The notes under the pieces are model-generated. The model was given only the letters and a program-made list of their open reading frames with translations. It did no database searches and was not told where the DNA came from. Positions 42,509-49,948 of a DNA stretch of 64,000 nucleotides are shown here, piece after piece. The stretch is from Cryobacterium soli (GTDB lineage: Bacteria; Actinomycetota; Actinomycetes; Actinomycetales; Microbacteriaceae): positions 1,364,001 to 1,428,000 of the forward strand of contig NZ_CP030033.1 of NCBI RefSeq assembly GCF_003611035.1, read 5' to 3'. The position numbers and the translations under genes are program-made. Each line of letters begins with the position of its first letter. Position 1 is the first letter of the stretch.

Positions 42509-42987
42509 CCGCATCCGCTCACCCCGAACTCGACCTCACGGTCTCCCGCATCATCCGGGCCCCGCGCGCAGCGGTGTGGAACGCCTGGGCCGACCCGGCC
42601 AGCTTCGAACAGTGGTGGGTTCCGGCGCCCACGATCTGCCGCGTGCGCGAGATGGACCTGCGCCCCGGCGGCTCCTTCCGCACCGAGATCAGCGACGACG
42701 GCCTCGAGTTCGGCCCGCACATCACCGGCTGTTTCCTCGCGGTTGACGAGCTCGATCGCATCGTGTTCACGGATGCGCTGGTCGCGGGTTGGCGCCCCGC
42801 CGAGGCCTCATTCGTGACCGCCGTGATGACCATGACCGACCACCCCGACGGCACCGAATACACCGCGACGGCGATGCACCGCAACCGAGCCGACCGCGAC
42901 CAGCACGAGGAGCTCGGCTTCCACGACGGCTGGGGCACCGTCATCCGCCAACTCGCCGAACTCGTCGAACACGACGCACGTTCCTGA
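42505..42987 (+). CDS. SRPBCC (AHSA1-like) domain protein
   Basis: 160 residues. It belongs to the START/Bet v1-like SRPBCC superfamily with the AHSA1 pattern: VSRIIRAPRAAVWNAWADPASFEQWW at the N-terminus, MDLRPGGSFRTEI in the middle and EELGFHDGWGTVIRQLAELVE at the C-terminus. Such proteins bind hydrophobic ligands. It is co-translated with the ArsR regulator upstream, which may sense the same compound. No enzymatic residues recognised. Confidence 0.9.
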   Translation: MTASAHPELDLTVSRIIRAPRAAVWNAWADPASFEQWWVPAPTICRVREMDLRPGGSFRTEISDDGLEFGPHITGCFLAVDELDRIVFTDALVAGWRPAEASFVTAVMTMTDHPDGTEYTATAMHRNRADRDQHEELGFHDGWGTVIRQLAELVEHDARS

Positions 42988-43066
42988 GGACATCGTGCGC
43001 AAGGAAGGACGGAATCCGGGATTTCGTCCTGCCAAAGTCCCGACATCCTCTTTTCGTGACGTGACC

Positions 43067-43732
43067 TCAGGGGTGTGACTCGCGCCCAACGTCGACCCAT
43101 TCGTGCCCGACGGCCTCCAGCTCGGCCGCCCCGGCTGTGACCTGGGCTACGATCGCGCCCAGCCACTCGGCGTCGTCGCCGGCAATGCTCAGCACGGCAG
43201 TCTCTGCGTAAGTCGTACCCAGGATGAGCACCCCACGCTGGCGCAATTCGGCCTCGATACGACCTGCCTCCGCATGGGAGAGCGCGAGCGTGAACAGTTC
43301 GCGGCGTTCGCGCGCCACGAGCAGGCCGCGAGATTCTGCCAGGTCGATCGTGGTGAGAACGGCCTCAGAGTAGGCGCGCACGAGACCGCCGGCGCCGAGG
43401 AGTGTGCCGCCGAAATAGCGTGTGACGACGGCGACGCAGTCGACAAGCCCCCGGCCCGAAAGCGCCTCGAGCATGGGCCGGCCCGCCGTCCCAGACGGTT
43501 CACCGTCGTCATTGGACCGGCGCACCTGATCGGGAGTGCCGCTCGGCCCGACCACGAAGGCCGAGCAGTGGTGGCGCGCAGCCCAGTGTTCGGCGCGCGC
43601 GGCGTCGATGGCGTTACGCGCGGCATCCTCGGTGTCGACCCTCACCACCCGGCAGAGGAATCTGGATCGTTTAACGTCGATCTCGGCCGAGACCTGGCTG
43701 CCGACGCCACCGTGCAACGTGAGATCGGGCAT
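43067..43732 (-). CDS. YigZ/IMPACT family protein
   Basis: 221 residues from the ATG at 43732; GTG 43750 would add six. IMPACT-type fold: FLCRVVRVDTEDAARNAIDA, then HHCSAFVVG and SNDDGEPSGTAGRPMLEAL, with VVTRYFGGTLLGAGGLVRAYS, the family signature. The C-terminal RWD-like/ferredoxin-like part follows. Members are associated with translation control or uncharacterised cell-wall roles; function in bacteria unknown. The flanking genes do not share its strand and operon, except the lipoprotein just upstream on the same strand. Confidence 0.88.
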   Translation of the reverse strand: MPDLTLHGGVGSQVSAEIDVKRSRFLCRVVRVDTEDAARNAIDAARAEHWAARHHCSAFVVGPSGTPDQVRRSNDDGEPSGTAGRPMLEALSGRGLVDCVAVVTRYFGGTLLGAGGLVRAYSEAVLTTIDLAESRGLLVARERRELFTLALSHAEAGRIEAELRQRGVLILGTTYAETAVLSIAGDDAEWLGAIVAQVTAGAAELEAVGHEWVDVGRESHP

Positions 43733-43754
43733 GAGCTCAGTCTGGCGCACCCGG

Positions 43755-44507
43755 CTACGGTGTCGGCGTCACCGTCCAGGTGCCGTTGGTCTGGATCGCC
43801 ATGACTCCCGGCAGGTCCACGTCGTACACCTCGGAGAACGCTTCGGTGTTTCCGAACAACTTGGGCGAGTCGGAGGTCGTGAACACCCGTCCGGAGAACG
43901 AGTCGTCGGCAGAGGCCGGCGCATAATCGACCGTCAGGCGGGGCACGTCGTCAGACAAGAACAACACGGCCGGCCCGACACCCGACTGCGCGCCGGAGAC
44001 CGAGGGAATGTCATTCCAGCTCTGCAGCGTCACCGTCCACGGCCCGTCGGCGAGCACGATGAGCGTCTGGTCGACGGGGTCGCTCGTGAAGACGTCCTTG
44101 AGGAAGGAGCCGCGCATCGGCGCCGCCATTTCCCCGAATGGAGACATGCGCCCCGGCTCCGTCACCGTCGTCGTGCCGGTGCAGGCCGAGCAGTCGACAT
44201 GCATCACGACAGCGAATTCGCCCTGGCGCTGATAGGCGACGTTCGAGGGCCCGTTCCCGGAAGCCGACGCGGAGGTGCCCTCCGCCACGACACCGGCGTC
44301 CACGGTCTCTGCCACGGGCTCCGCCGTCGCCGGCACCGTAGCGGTGGGCGTCGGGGTCGGGGTCGGCGTGATGAGATCCTCGATGCGCGGCGGCGTCGTG
44401 TGCGTCGGACTCGGCGTCGCCTCGGGCGCCGACCCGGCACAGCCGCTCACGAGCAGCACCGCCGCCACGATAGTTCCCGCCAGTCCCCCACCACGTCGAA
44501 TCCCCAT
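43755..44507 (-). CDS. Lipoprotein with Pro/Thr linker, function unknown
   Basis: 250 residues from the ATG at 44507 (MGIRRGGGLAGTIVAAVLLVSGCAG). The lipobox is LVSGC, so it is a membrane-anchored lipoprotein. Residues ~30-60 are a Pro/Thr-rich tether (TPTPTPTPTATVPATAEP). The globular part (~75-250) contains QGEFAVVMHVDCSACTGTTTV, a stretch with two cysteines three residues apart, and WTVTLQSWNDIPSVSG. I recognise no characterised family; it may be an all-beta exported domain. It starts downstream of no obvious promoter motif. It lies between a YigZ-type and a membrane-protein gene. Confidence 0.72.
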   Translation of the reverse strand: MGIRRGGGLAGTIVAAVLLVSGCAGSAPEATPSPTHTTPPRIEDLITPTPTPTPTATVPATAEPVAETVDAGVVAEGTSASASGNGPSNVAYQRQGEFAVVMHVDCSACTGTTTVTEPGRMSPFGEMAAPMRGSFLKDVFTSDPVDQTLIVLADGPWTVTLQSWNDIPSVSGAQSGVGPAVLFLSDDVPRLTVDYAPASADDSFSGRVFTTSDSPKLFGNTEAFSEVYDVDLPGVMAIQTNGTWTVTPTP

Positions 44508-44575
44508 GACCCCACCCTGCCATGCCCCGCCCTCGCAGCGCGCTCCCGTGTCATTCACCGGCGGCGTTCTCCCGG

Positions 44576-45175
44576 CTATGCCCGTCGGTCGGTCGCGCCT
44601 GTGCGGTCCCTGCCTGTGCGGTACAGCACCGGAACGAAGACCGCAAAGACAACGGCACCGATCCACCCGCTGATCGCACCGATTTCGGGCACAACGAAGA
44701 TGCCCGCCGTTCCGACCAGCAGGAGCGCCGCGGCCAGAACCGCGTACACCTTCATGCCGTACAGCGATATGAAGACCAGGTAGTGCGCGCCCACGACGAT
44801 CAGCGACGCGGGAAAGAACAGCATCGGCTCGTAGGACCCGAGCGCTAGGGCAACGAGAAGTCCCAGGGGGACCGTGAAGGCCGATTGCATGGCCAAGGCT
44901 GTCGACGGATGTCCCTTCGGCAGCATCCCGGAGCCTGTCGTGAGCCTGAGGATCACGGCGGACAGCGGGAAGATCAGCATGCCCGCGAAGAAGAGGACAG
45001 CCATTGCCGCACCGGGCGACACAAGGAAGTAGACGGTGTTGGCCGCCGCCCACAGGATGACGGAGACGAGCGGACCGCTATAGCCGCCGCGATAGATCCG
45101 GCGGACGTCAGCTTGGGCCCCGGCGATGCTCATCAGCTCTGACGAGTTCACCTCATCCACCTGTGAAGCTTTCAT
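44576..45175 (-). CDS. Integral membrane protein, possibly DUF7010 family
   Basis: 199 residues from the ATG at 45175; ATG 45133 (MSIAGAQADVRRIYRGGYSG) is a plausible later start. Six hydrophobic segments: LVSVILWAAANTVYFLV, AVLFFAGMLIFPLSAVIL, ALAMQSAFTVPLGLLVALAL, LFFPASLIVVGAHYLVFI, AVLAAALLLVGTAGIFVV, and WIGAVVFAVFVPVLYRT. The RRIYRGGYSGPLVS start and KGHPSTALAMQSAFTVP segment recall the DUF7010 family (from memory; not checked). Codon use is less GC-biased than in the core genes. Function unknown. Confidence 0.68.
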   Translation of the reverse strand: MKASQVDEVNSSELMSIAGAQADVRRIYRGGYSGPLVSVILWAAANTVYFLVSPGAAMAVLFFAGMLIFPLSAVILRLTTGSGMLPKGHPSTALAMQSAFTVPLGLLVALALGSYEPMLFFPASLIVVGAHYLVFISLYGMKVYAVLAAALLLVGTAGIFVVPEIGAISGWIGAVVFAVFVPVLYRTGRDRTGATDRRA

Positions 45176-45399
45176 CGGCCAGCTCGGAGCCGGCCTCGGT
45201 GCACGCTGCAGACAGCGCATCCTGGCCGGTGTACCACTCCGCCGAGCAGAGCTCCGACCACTGCGAACGACGCAAGAATGATGGACTGTCTACTCACTGG
45301 GCCCCCCTCAGGACGTGCACATCAGGGACACAGTATCGGCCCGTCAGAGCCGGTGTCGCGGTGGACACGTTGTCCCGTGCGGATCGGAGCGGTCGGTGC
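45176..45399. other. Non-coding stretch upstream of the sdpR-like gene
   Basis: This ~220 nt between two divergent genes holds no recognisable coding frame of its own. A long open frame across it belongs to a region without plausible codon use upstream of the ArsR start. I see no terminator, and no -35 for the divergent membrane protein. Confidence 0.4.
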
Positions 45400-45425
45400 T
45401 ATTATTTCGCTATGTCACGAAATAA
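45400..45425 (+). promoter_or_regulatory. Leaderless promoter and overlapping operator of the SdpR-like gene
   Basis: The -10 TATTAT (45400-45405) ends six nt before the ATG at 45412. A perfect inverted repeat, TTATTTCG (45402-45409) - 8 nt - CGAAATAA (45418-45425), spans the -10, the start codon and the first codons. A dimeric ArsR protein bound here would block both transcription and access to the start. Confidence 0.7.
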
Positions 45426-45726
45426 CGAAGAGGGGATCTTCGATGCCTTGGCGAACAGCAACCGCCGCCGCATTCTGCAGTTCCTCCGTGACAAGGACTT
45501 CGTACGCGCCGGCGATATCGCCCGCGATCTGGAGATCGGACACTCGACGCTCTCTGCCCACCTCAAGGTGCTTCGTCACGCCGACCTGGTGGTCTCCCGG
45601 CGGCAGGGAACGGAAATTCACTACCGAGCAAACCTGACGGTGATTGAAGAAGCGATCGTCGCCCTGTCGAGATTGCGTCGTGATGACGGACCACAGGATC
45701 CACCGACTCGAGGAAAAGAGAGCTGA
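45412..45726 (+). CDS. ArsR-family autorepressor, SdpR-like
   Basis: 104 residues from ATG 45412. Winged helix: IFDALANSNRRRILQFLRDKDF, RAGDIARDLEIGHSTLSAHL, then KVLRHADLVVSRRQGTEIHY. It has no cysteine-pair metal site. The compact winged helix and adjacent SdpI-like gene recall SdpR of Bacillus subtilis, an autorepressor of the sdpRI operon, but the similarity is judged by eye. The operator overlaps its own start codon. Codon use is AT-richer (AAT AAC GAA GAG) than the flanking core genes, suggesting recent gain. The following gene starts four nt after the stop. Confidence 0.85.
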   Translation: MSRNNEEGIFDALANSNRRRILQFLRDKDFVRAGDIARDLEIGHSTLSAHLKVLRHADLVVSRRQGTEIHYRANLTVIEEAIVALSRLRRDDGPQDPPTRGKES

Positions 45727-45729
45727 CTC

Positions 45730-46428
45730 ATGCCGAATCTGAGACTGTCACCCGAGCTGCGAGCATTGCGACCGGCGATCATCGTCGTGGTCGTCGCGTG
45801 CGTGACGATGATCGTCGCGTCGGTTGTCTACTGGCCGGAAATGGCGGAGTCCCTCGTGACACGGGCCGCGAACGATCGGCACGGCGAAAGCGTGGTTCAA
45901 CGCTGGTTCGCCGTCGGGGCATTCCCACTCTTCCTTCTCGTTCTTTCTGCACTACTGGGGGCGACGCCCGCACTCGATCGGAAGCTTCGCACGGCGATTT
46001 CGCAGAAGCCCGCACCGAATCCCAAGAACGGGGCGCGCGTTCTGGGATATCTGCTCTCGGGCGTCGCGATCGCGATGACGGTGTCGCATTTCGGACTCCT
46101 GAGCGCATTCGCGGGAACACGTTTCCCGATGAACGAGGCGATGGCGGCGAGCCTCGGACTGATCCTCGTTCTGTTCGGCAACGCGCTTCCCCTCGCTCGC
46201 CCCGAAGACGTGTCTCTGCCGCCCTTCGTAGTGCGCCTGCAGGACGCCGTCGGGCCGATCTATCGCCCGGCGGGCCGTGTCCTGGTACTGATCGGTGTCG
46301 CAGCCATCGCCCTGGCGTTCGTGTCGGCCTGGGCGGCACTGCTTCTGGCCACCCTCGGAATCATCGCCCTGATCGTGGGCATTTACCTGATCGGGTTGGT
46401 GCGGATGCGTCGCCAGGCTGACGCCTGA
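45730..46428 (+). CDS. SdpI-like membrane protein (possible immunity/signalling protein)
   Basis: 232 residues. It has an N-terminal helix followed by a short external loop (VYWPEMAESLVTRAANDRHG), resembling DUF1648. A second helix is RWFAVGAFPLFLLVLSALL. After two more helices (GYLLSGVAIAMTVSHFGLL and MAASLGLILVLFGNALPLA) comes the SdpI-like signature: GNALP, a short loop ending in PEDV, then YRPAGRVLVLIG (compare GNYLPK.R and THRFAGRLFVLGG in SdpI). A final helix pair ends the protein. SdpI of Bacillus both confers immunity to the SdpC toxin and sequesters SdpR at the membrane. No SdpC-, SdpA- or SdpB-like genes are in the window. Starts four nt after the regulator stop. Confidence 0.72.
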   Translation: MPNLRLSPELRALRPAIIVVVVACVTMIVASVVYWPEMAESLVTRAANDRHGESVVQRWFAVGAFPLFLLVLSALLGATPALDRKLRTAISQKPAPNPKNGARVLGYLLSGVAIAMTVSHFGLLSAFAGTRFPMNEAMAASLGLILVLFGNALPLARPEDVSLPPFVVRLQDAVGPIYRPAGRVLVLIGVAAIALAFVSAWAALLLATLGIIALIVGIYLIGLVRMRRQADA

Positions 46429-46507
46429 CGCCAGCCCGCGTTCAGCGTCGGCAGCCGGCGACGGGCATCCGTGCAGCCGGGCGGGGCGAGCCCCCAGCCG
46501 ACATCCG

Positions 46508-46513
46508 TAAGCT
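46508..46513 (+). promoter_or_regulatory. -10 element (TAAGCT), leaderless promoter of first gabT-type gene
   Basis: TAAGCT ends six nt before the ATG at 46520. Confidence 0.5.
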
Positions 46514-46519
46514 GGAGCC

Positions 46520-47863
46520 ATGTCTTCTTCCTTCTCGGTCAGCCAGGAGCGCAAGCTCGTCACCGCCCTTCCGGGCCCCCGGTCAATCGCGCTGCAGGAA
46601 CGACGCGTTCGCGCCGTGTCCGCCGGCGCGGGCACCCTCGCGAACATCTACATGGACCACGGCGCGGGAGCGATCCTGGTCGACGTGGACGGCAACCAGA
46701 TCATCGACCTGGGCTGCGGCATCGGCGTGACCACCATCGGCCACGCCCACCCCGAGGTGGCCGCCGCAGCCGCCGCGCAGGCCGGCAAGCTCACCCACAC
46801 GCTCTTCACCGTCACCCCGTACGAGAACTACGTGCGCGTCGCCGAGAAGCTCGCCGAGATCACCCCGGGTGACTTCGAGAAGCACTCGATCCTGGTGAAC
46901 ACCGGAGCCGAGGCGGTGGAGAACGCGGTGAAGATCGCTCGCAAGTACACCGGCCGCCGCGCCATCGTGAGCCTGGACCACGCCTTCCACGGCCGCACCA
47001 ACCTCACCATGGCGATGACCTACCGCCCGTGGCCGGAGCGCGTGGGCATGGGCCCGTTCCCCGGTGAGATCTACAGCGTGCCCACCAGCTACCCGTACCA
47101 GGACGGCCTGTCCGGCGAGGAAGCGGCCGAGAAGACCATCGACTACATCCAGACGCACATCGGCGCCTCGGAGATCGCGGCCTTCTTCGTCGAGCCGATC
47201 CAGGGTGACGGCGGCATCGTCATCCCCGCCCCCGGCTACTTCAAGCGGCTGAGCGAGTTCTGCACCGAGAACGGCATCGTCTTCGTCTCCGATGAGATCC
47301 AGGCCGGCATCGCCCGCACCGGAGCCTGGTACGGCATCGAGCACCACGGTGTGGTGCCCGACCTGGTCACCACGGCAAAGGGCATCGCCGGCGGTTTCCC
47401 GCTGGCCGCCGTCACCGGCCGCGCCGAGATCATGGATGCCGTGCAGCCCGGTGGTATCGGCGGCACCTTCGGCGGCAACCCGGTCTCGACCGCGGCGGCC
47501 CTTGCGGTCTTCGACATCATCGAGCGCGACAATCTGCTGGGCGAAGCGCAGCGCGTGGAGAAGGCTCTCTGGGCCCGCATCGGCGACTGGGCAGGCAAAT
47601 TCGACATCGTCGGCGACGTGCGCGGCAAGGGCGCCATGTTCGGCGTCGAGCTCGTGCACCCCGGCACGAAGAAGCCGTTCCCCGAGGCGCTGTCGTTCGT
47701 GCTCAAGCACGCCACCACCAACGGCGTGATCGCACTGGATGCCGGCAGCTGGGACTCCGTGCTGCGGATCATGCCGTCCGTGGTCATCTCCGAAGCCCTC
47801 ATCGACGATGCCGCCTCGGTGCTCGAAGAGGCCTTCACGCTGTTCCAGGCCGCCCAGAAGTAG
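46520..47863 (+). CDS. gabT: 4-aminobutyrate aminotransferase-type class III aminotransferase (copy 1)
   Basis: 447 residues. PLP-dependent class III aminotransferase of the GABA/ornithine group. The N-terminal VDVDGNQIIDLGCGIGVTTIGHAHPEV and NTGAEAVENAVKIARKYTG are GabT signatures. The PLP-binding Lys lies in TTAKGIAGGFPLAAVTGR, and FVSDEIQAGIARTGAWYG holds the Asp that contacts the PLP nitrogen. It converts GABA and 2-oxoglutarate to succinate semialdehyde and glutamate. Copy 2 follows at 48564 with closely similar sequence (~60% by eye over the motif regions). Confidence 0.93.
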   Translation: MSSSFSVSQERKLVTALPGPRSIALQERRVRAVSAGAGTLANIYMDHGAGAILVDVDGNQIIDLGCGIGVTTIGHAHPEVAAAAAAQAGKLTHTLFTVTPYENYVRVAEKLAEITPGDFEKHSILVNTGAEAVENAVKIARKYTGRRAIVSLDHAFHGRTNLTMAMTYRPWPERVGMGPFPGEIYSVPTSYPYQDGLSGEEAAEKTIDYIQTHIGASEIAAFFVEPIQGDGGIVIPAPGYFKRLSEFCTENGIVFVSDEIQAGIARTGAWYGIEHHGVVPDLVTTAKGIAGGFPLAAVTGRAEIMDAVQPGGIGGTFGGNPVSTAAALAVFDIIERDNLLGEAQRVEKALWARIGDWAGKFDIVGDVRGKGAMFGVELVHPGTKKPFPEALSFVLKHATTNGVIALDAGSWDSVLRIMPSVVISEALIDDAASVLEEAFTLFQAAQK

Positions 47864-47873
47864 GGTCAGTTCG

Positions 47874-47960
47874 CTGGTTGAGCTTGTCGAAACCGGGTCA
47901 CCGGGTCTACTTCGACAAGCTCAGCGCAGCGTCGACAAGCTCGACCGACGAGATGGGAAC
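47874..47960. repeat. Dispersed intergenic repeat, copy B
   Basis: Contains GTTGAGCTTGTCGAAACC, GGTCTACTTCGACAAGCTCA and GCGTCGACAAGCTCGACC. The order and spacing match copy A at 18925-19035. The halves are partly complementary (GAGCTTGTCGA / TCGACAAGCTC), so it can form a hairpin. It lies between the first gabT and the OsmC gene. Confidence 0.75.
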
Positions 47961-47984
47961 CGACCGCAGACCGGGTTACGCGGC

Positions 47985-48473
47985 CTAGAGCAACGAGGCC
48001 GGTTCGGCGATGATGGTGACCGCTTCGTGGCCCACCGGGAAGTTGACCGACGCGGCGATGAAGCAGGCCTTGGCCGCCTCGGCGTGCAAGGACTCGGCCA
48101 GCTCGGCCTGGTCCGGGTCGGCGATGGTGACCCGGGGACGCAGGGTCGCGGCGGTGAAGTGACCGCCGCCATCCGCCGTCTGCGCCATGGTGCCGATCGC
48201 ATCGTCGGAGTAGTCGACCACGATCACCCCGTGATTCACGGCCACGTGCAGGTAGGACAGCATGTGGCACTGGCTGAGGGCGGCCAGGAGCAGCTCCTCG
48301 GGGTTCCACCTGTCGGCGTTGCCGTGGAAGGTGCGATCGGCCGAACCGGCGATCGGCTCCTTGCCTGCGGAGGTGAGGGTGTGTTCCCGGCCATAGGCGC
48401 GGTAGCTGCTGGTGCCGGTCCCCCTGTTGCCGGTCCACCGGGTCTGCACGGCGTAGTGATGTGCACCGATCAT
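47985..48473 (-). CDS. OsmC/Ohr family protein
   Basis: 162 residues. OsmC-like peroxiredoxins reduce organic hydroperoxides via two conserved cysteines. Both are visible: one in LLAALSQCHMLSYLH (middle) and one in AKACFIAASVNFPVGHEAV (C-terminal). The N-terminal RWTGNRGTGTSSYRAYG is typical for the family's first strands. GAAGGAG precedes the ATG. It is on the opposite strand between two aminotransferase genes, and no OhrR is next to it. Confidence 0.9.
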   Translation of the reverse strand: MIGAHHYAVQTRWTGNRGTGTSSYRAYGREHTLTSAGKEPIAGSADRTFHGNADRWNPEELLLAALSQCHMLSYLHVAVNHGVIVVDYSDDAIGTMAQTADGGGHFTAATLRPRVTIADPDQAELAESLHAEAAKACFIAASVNFPVGHEAVTIIAEPASLL

Positions 48474-48548
48474 GGCGACTCCTTCGGGATAAACGCGTCA
48501 CTGTCAATTCTCGCAGGGAATCATCGTGGCCGCGGGGGAACCGGCCGG

Positions 48549-48554
48549 TAAACT
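48549..48554 (+). promoter_or_regulatory. -10 element (TAAACT) of the second gabT-type gene
   Basis: TAAACT ends nine nt before the ATG at 48564, giving a leader of only a few nucleotides. Confidence 0.4.
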
Positions 48555-48563
48555 GGCCCCATC

Positions 48564-49946
48564 ATGACTGACACGTTGACTGACTCCGCTGCCTCCTCCT
48601 CCACCCCGGCTCCCGTGTATTCGGTGAGCCAGGAACGCAAGATCGTCACCGCGATCCCGGGTCCGCGTTCCACGGAGATGCACCAGCGACGTCTCGCTGC
48701 GGTGTCCACGGGCGTCAGCTCCGCCCTGCCCGTATACATCAAGAAGGCCAGCGGCGCCATCGTCGTCGACCTCGACGACAACCAGTTCATCGACCTCGGC
48801 GCCGGCATCGGCGTGACCACGGTCGGGCACTCCGAGACCAGCGTCGTCGCCGCAGCGACCGACCAGCTGGGCGACTTCGTGCACACCCTGTTCACCATCA
48901 CCCCGTACGAGGAATACGTGCGCGTGGCCGAGCTGCTCGCCGCGCACACCCCCGGCAGCTTCGCCAAGAAGAGCGTGCTGATCAACTCCGGCGCTGAGGC
49001 CGTGGAGAACGGTGTGAAGATCGCCCGCAAGTACACCGGCCGCCGCGCGGTCGCCGTGCTGGACCACGCCTACCACGGCCGCACGGTGCTCACCATGGCG
49101 ATGAACTACAAGGCGGCGCCCTACGCCACCGGCTACGGCCCGCTGGCCAGCGATGTGTACCACGCCCCCAATTCCTACCCGTACCACGACGGCCTCACCG
49201 GCGAGCAGGCCGCGGCCCGCACCATCGCCTACCTCGAGAAGGTCATCGGAGCCAGCGACCTGGCCTGCCTCGTCGTCGAACCCATCCAGGGCGAGGGCGG
49301 CTTCATGGTTCCCGCCGAGGGCTACCTGCCGCTGCTGCAGGAATGGTGCACCGCCAACGGCGTCGTGATGATCGCCGACGAGATCCAGAGCGGCATGGCC
49401 CGCACCGGCGCCTACTTCGCCAGCGAGCACTTCGGCTGGGAACCCGACCTGGTGCTCGTGGCCAAGGGCATCGCCGGCGGCATGCCGCTGGCCGCCGTGA
49501 CGGGCCGCGCCGAGGTCCTCGACGCTTCCCAGCCCGGCGGCCTCGGCGGCACCTTCGGCGGCAACCCCGTCGCCTGCGCCGCCGCCATCGCCGTGTTCGA
49601 GGCCATCGAACGCAACGACCTGCTCGCCGCCGGCCAGCGCATCGAGAAAACCCTCCGCACCGGCCTGTCCGCGCTGGCCGACAAGTACGACATCATCGGC
49701 GACATCCGCGGTCGCGGCGCCATGATCGCCATCGAGCTCGTGCAGCCCGGCACGCAGGACACCGACAAGACGCCCAACGCCGCCGCCGTCACCGCCATCG
49801 CCGCCTACGCCGCCCAGCACGGTGTGCTGCTGCTCACCGCTGGCACCTACGGCAACGTGCTGCGGTTCCTGCCGAGCCTGGCCGTGTCGGATGCGCTCCT
49901 GGCCGACGCCCTGTCGGTCATCGACGACGCGATGGCGACACTGTAG
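48564..49946 (+). CDS. gabT: 4-aminobutyrate aminotransferase-type class III aminotransferase (copy 2)
   Basis: 460 residues, paralogous to copy 1. VDLDDNQFIDLGAGIGVTTVGHSETS, NSGAEAVENGVKIARKYTG, MIADEIQSGMARTGAYF and the PLP-Lys in VLVAKGIAGGMPLAAVTGR are all present. The asparaginase gene starts two nt after its stop, so the two are probably co-translated. Substrate differences between the copies cannot be told from the sequence. Confidence 0.93.
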   Translation: MTDTLTDSAASSSTPAPVYSVSQERKIVTAIPGPRSTEMHQRRLAAVSTGVSSALPVYIKKASGAIVVDLDDNQFIDLGAGIGVTTVGHSETSVVAAATDQLGDFVHTLFTITPYEEYVRVAELLAAHTPGSFAKKSVLINSGAEAVENGVKIARKYTGRRAVAVLDHAYHGRTVLTMAMNYKAAPYATGYGPLASDVYHAPNSYPYHDGLTGEQAAARTIAYLEKVIGASDLACLVVEPIQGEGGFMVPAEGYLPLLQEWCTANGVVMIADEIQSGMARTGAYFASEHFGWEPDLVLVAKGIAGGMPLAAVTGRAEVLDASQPGGLGGTFGGNPVACAAAIAVFEAIERNDLLAAGQRIEKTLRTGLSALADKYDIIGDIRGRGAMIAIELVQPGTQDTDKTPNAAAVTAIAAYAAQHGVLLLTAGTYGNVLRFLPSLAVSDALLADALSVIDDAMATL

Positions 49947-49948
49947 CC

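Noticed and set aside
43006..43030. Hairpin after the SRPBCC gene (AGGACGGAATCC / GGATTTCGTCCT)
   Set aside because: Twelve-base arms with a G:T pair but almost no loop and no T-run. It may be a terminator, but the support is weak, so it is not listed as a feature.
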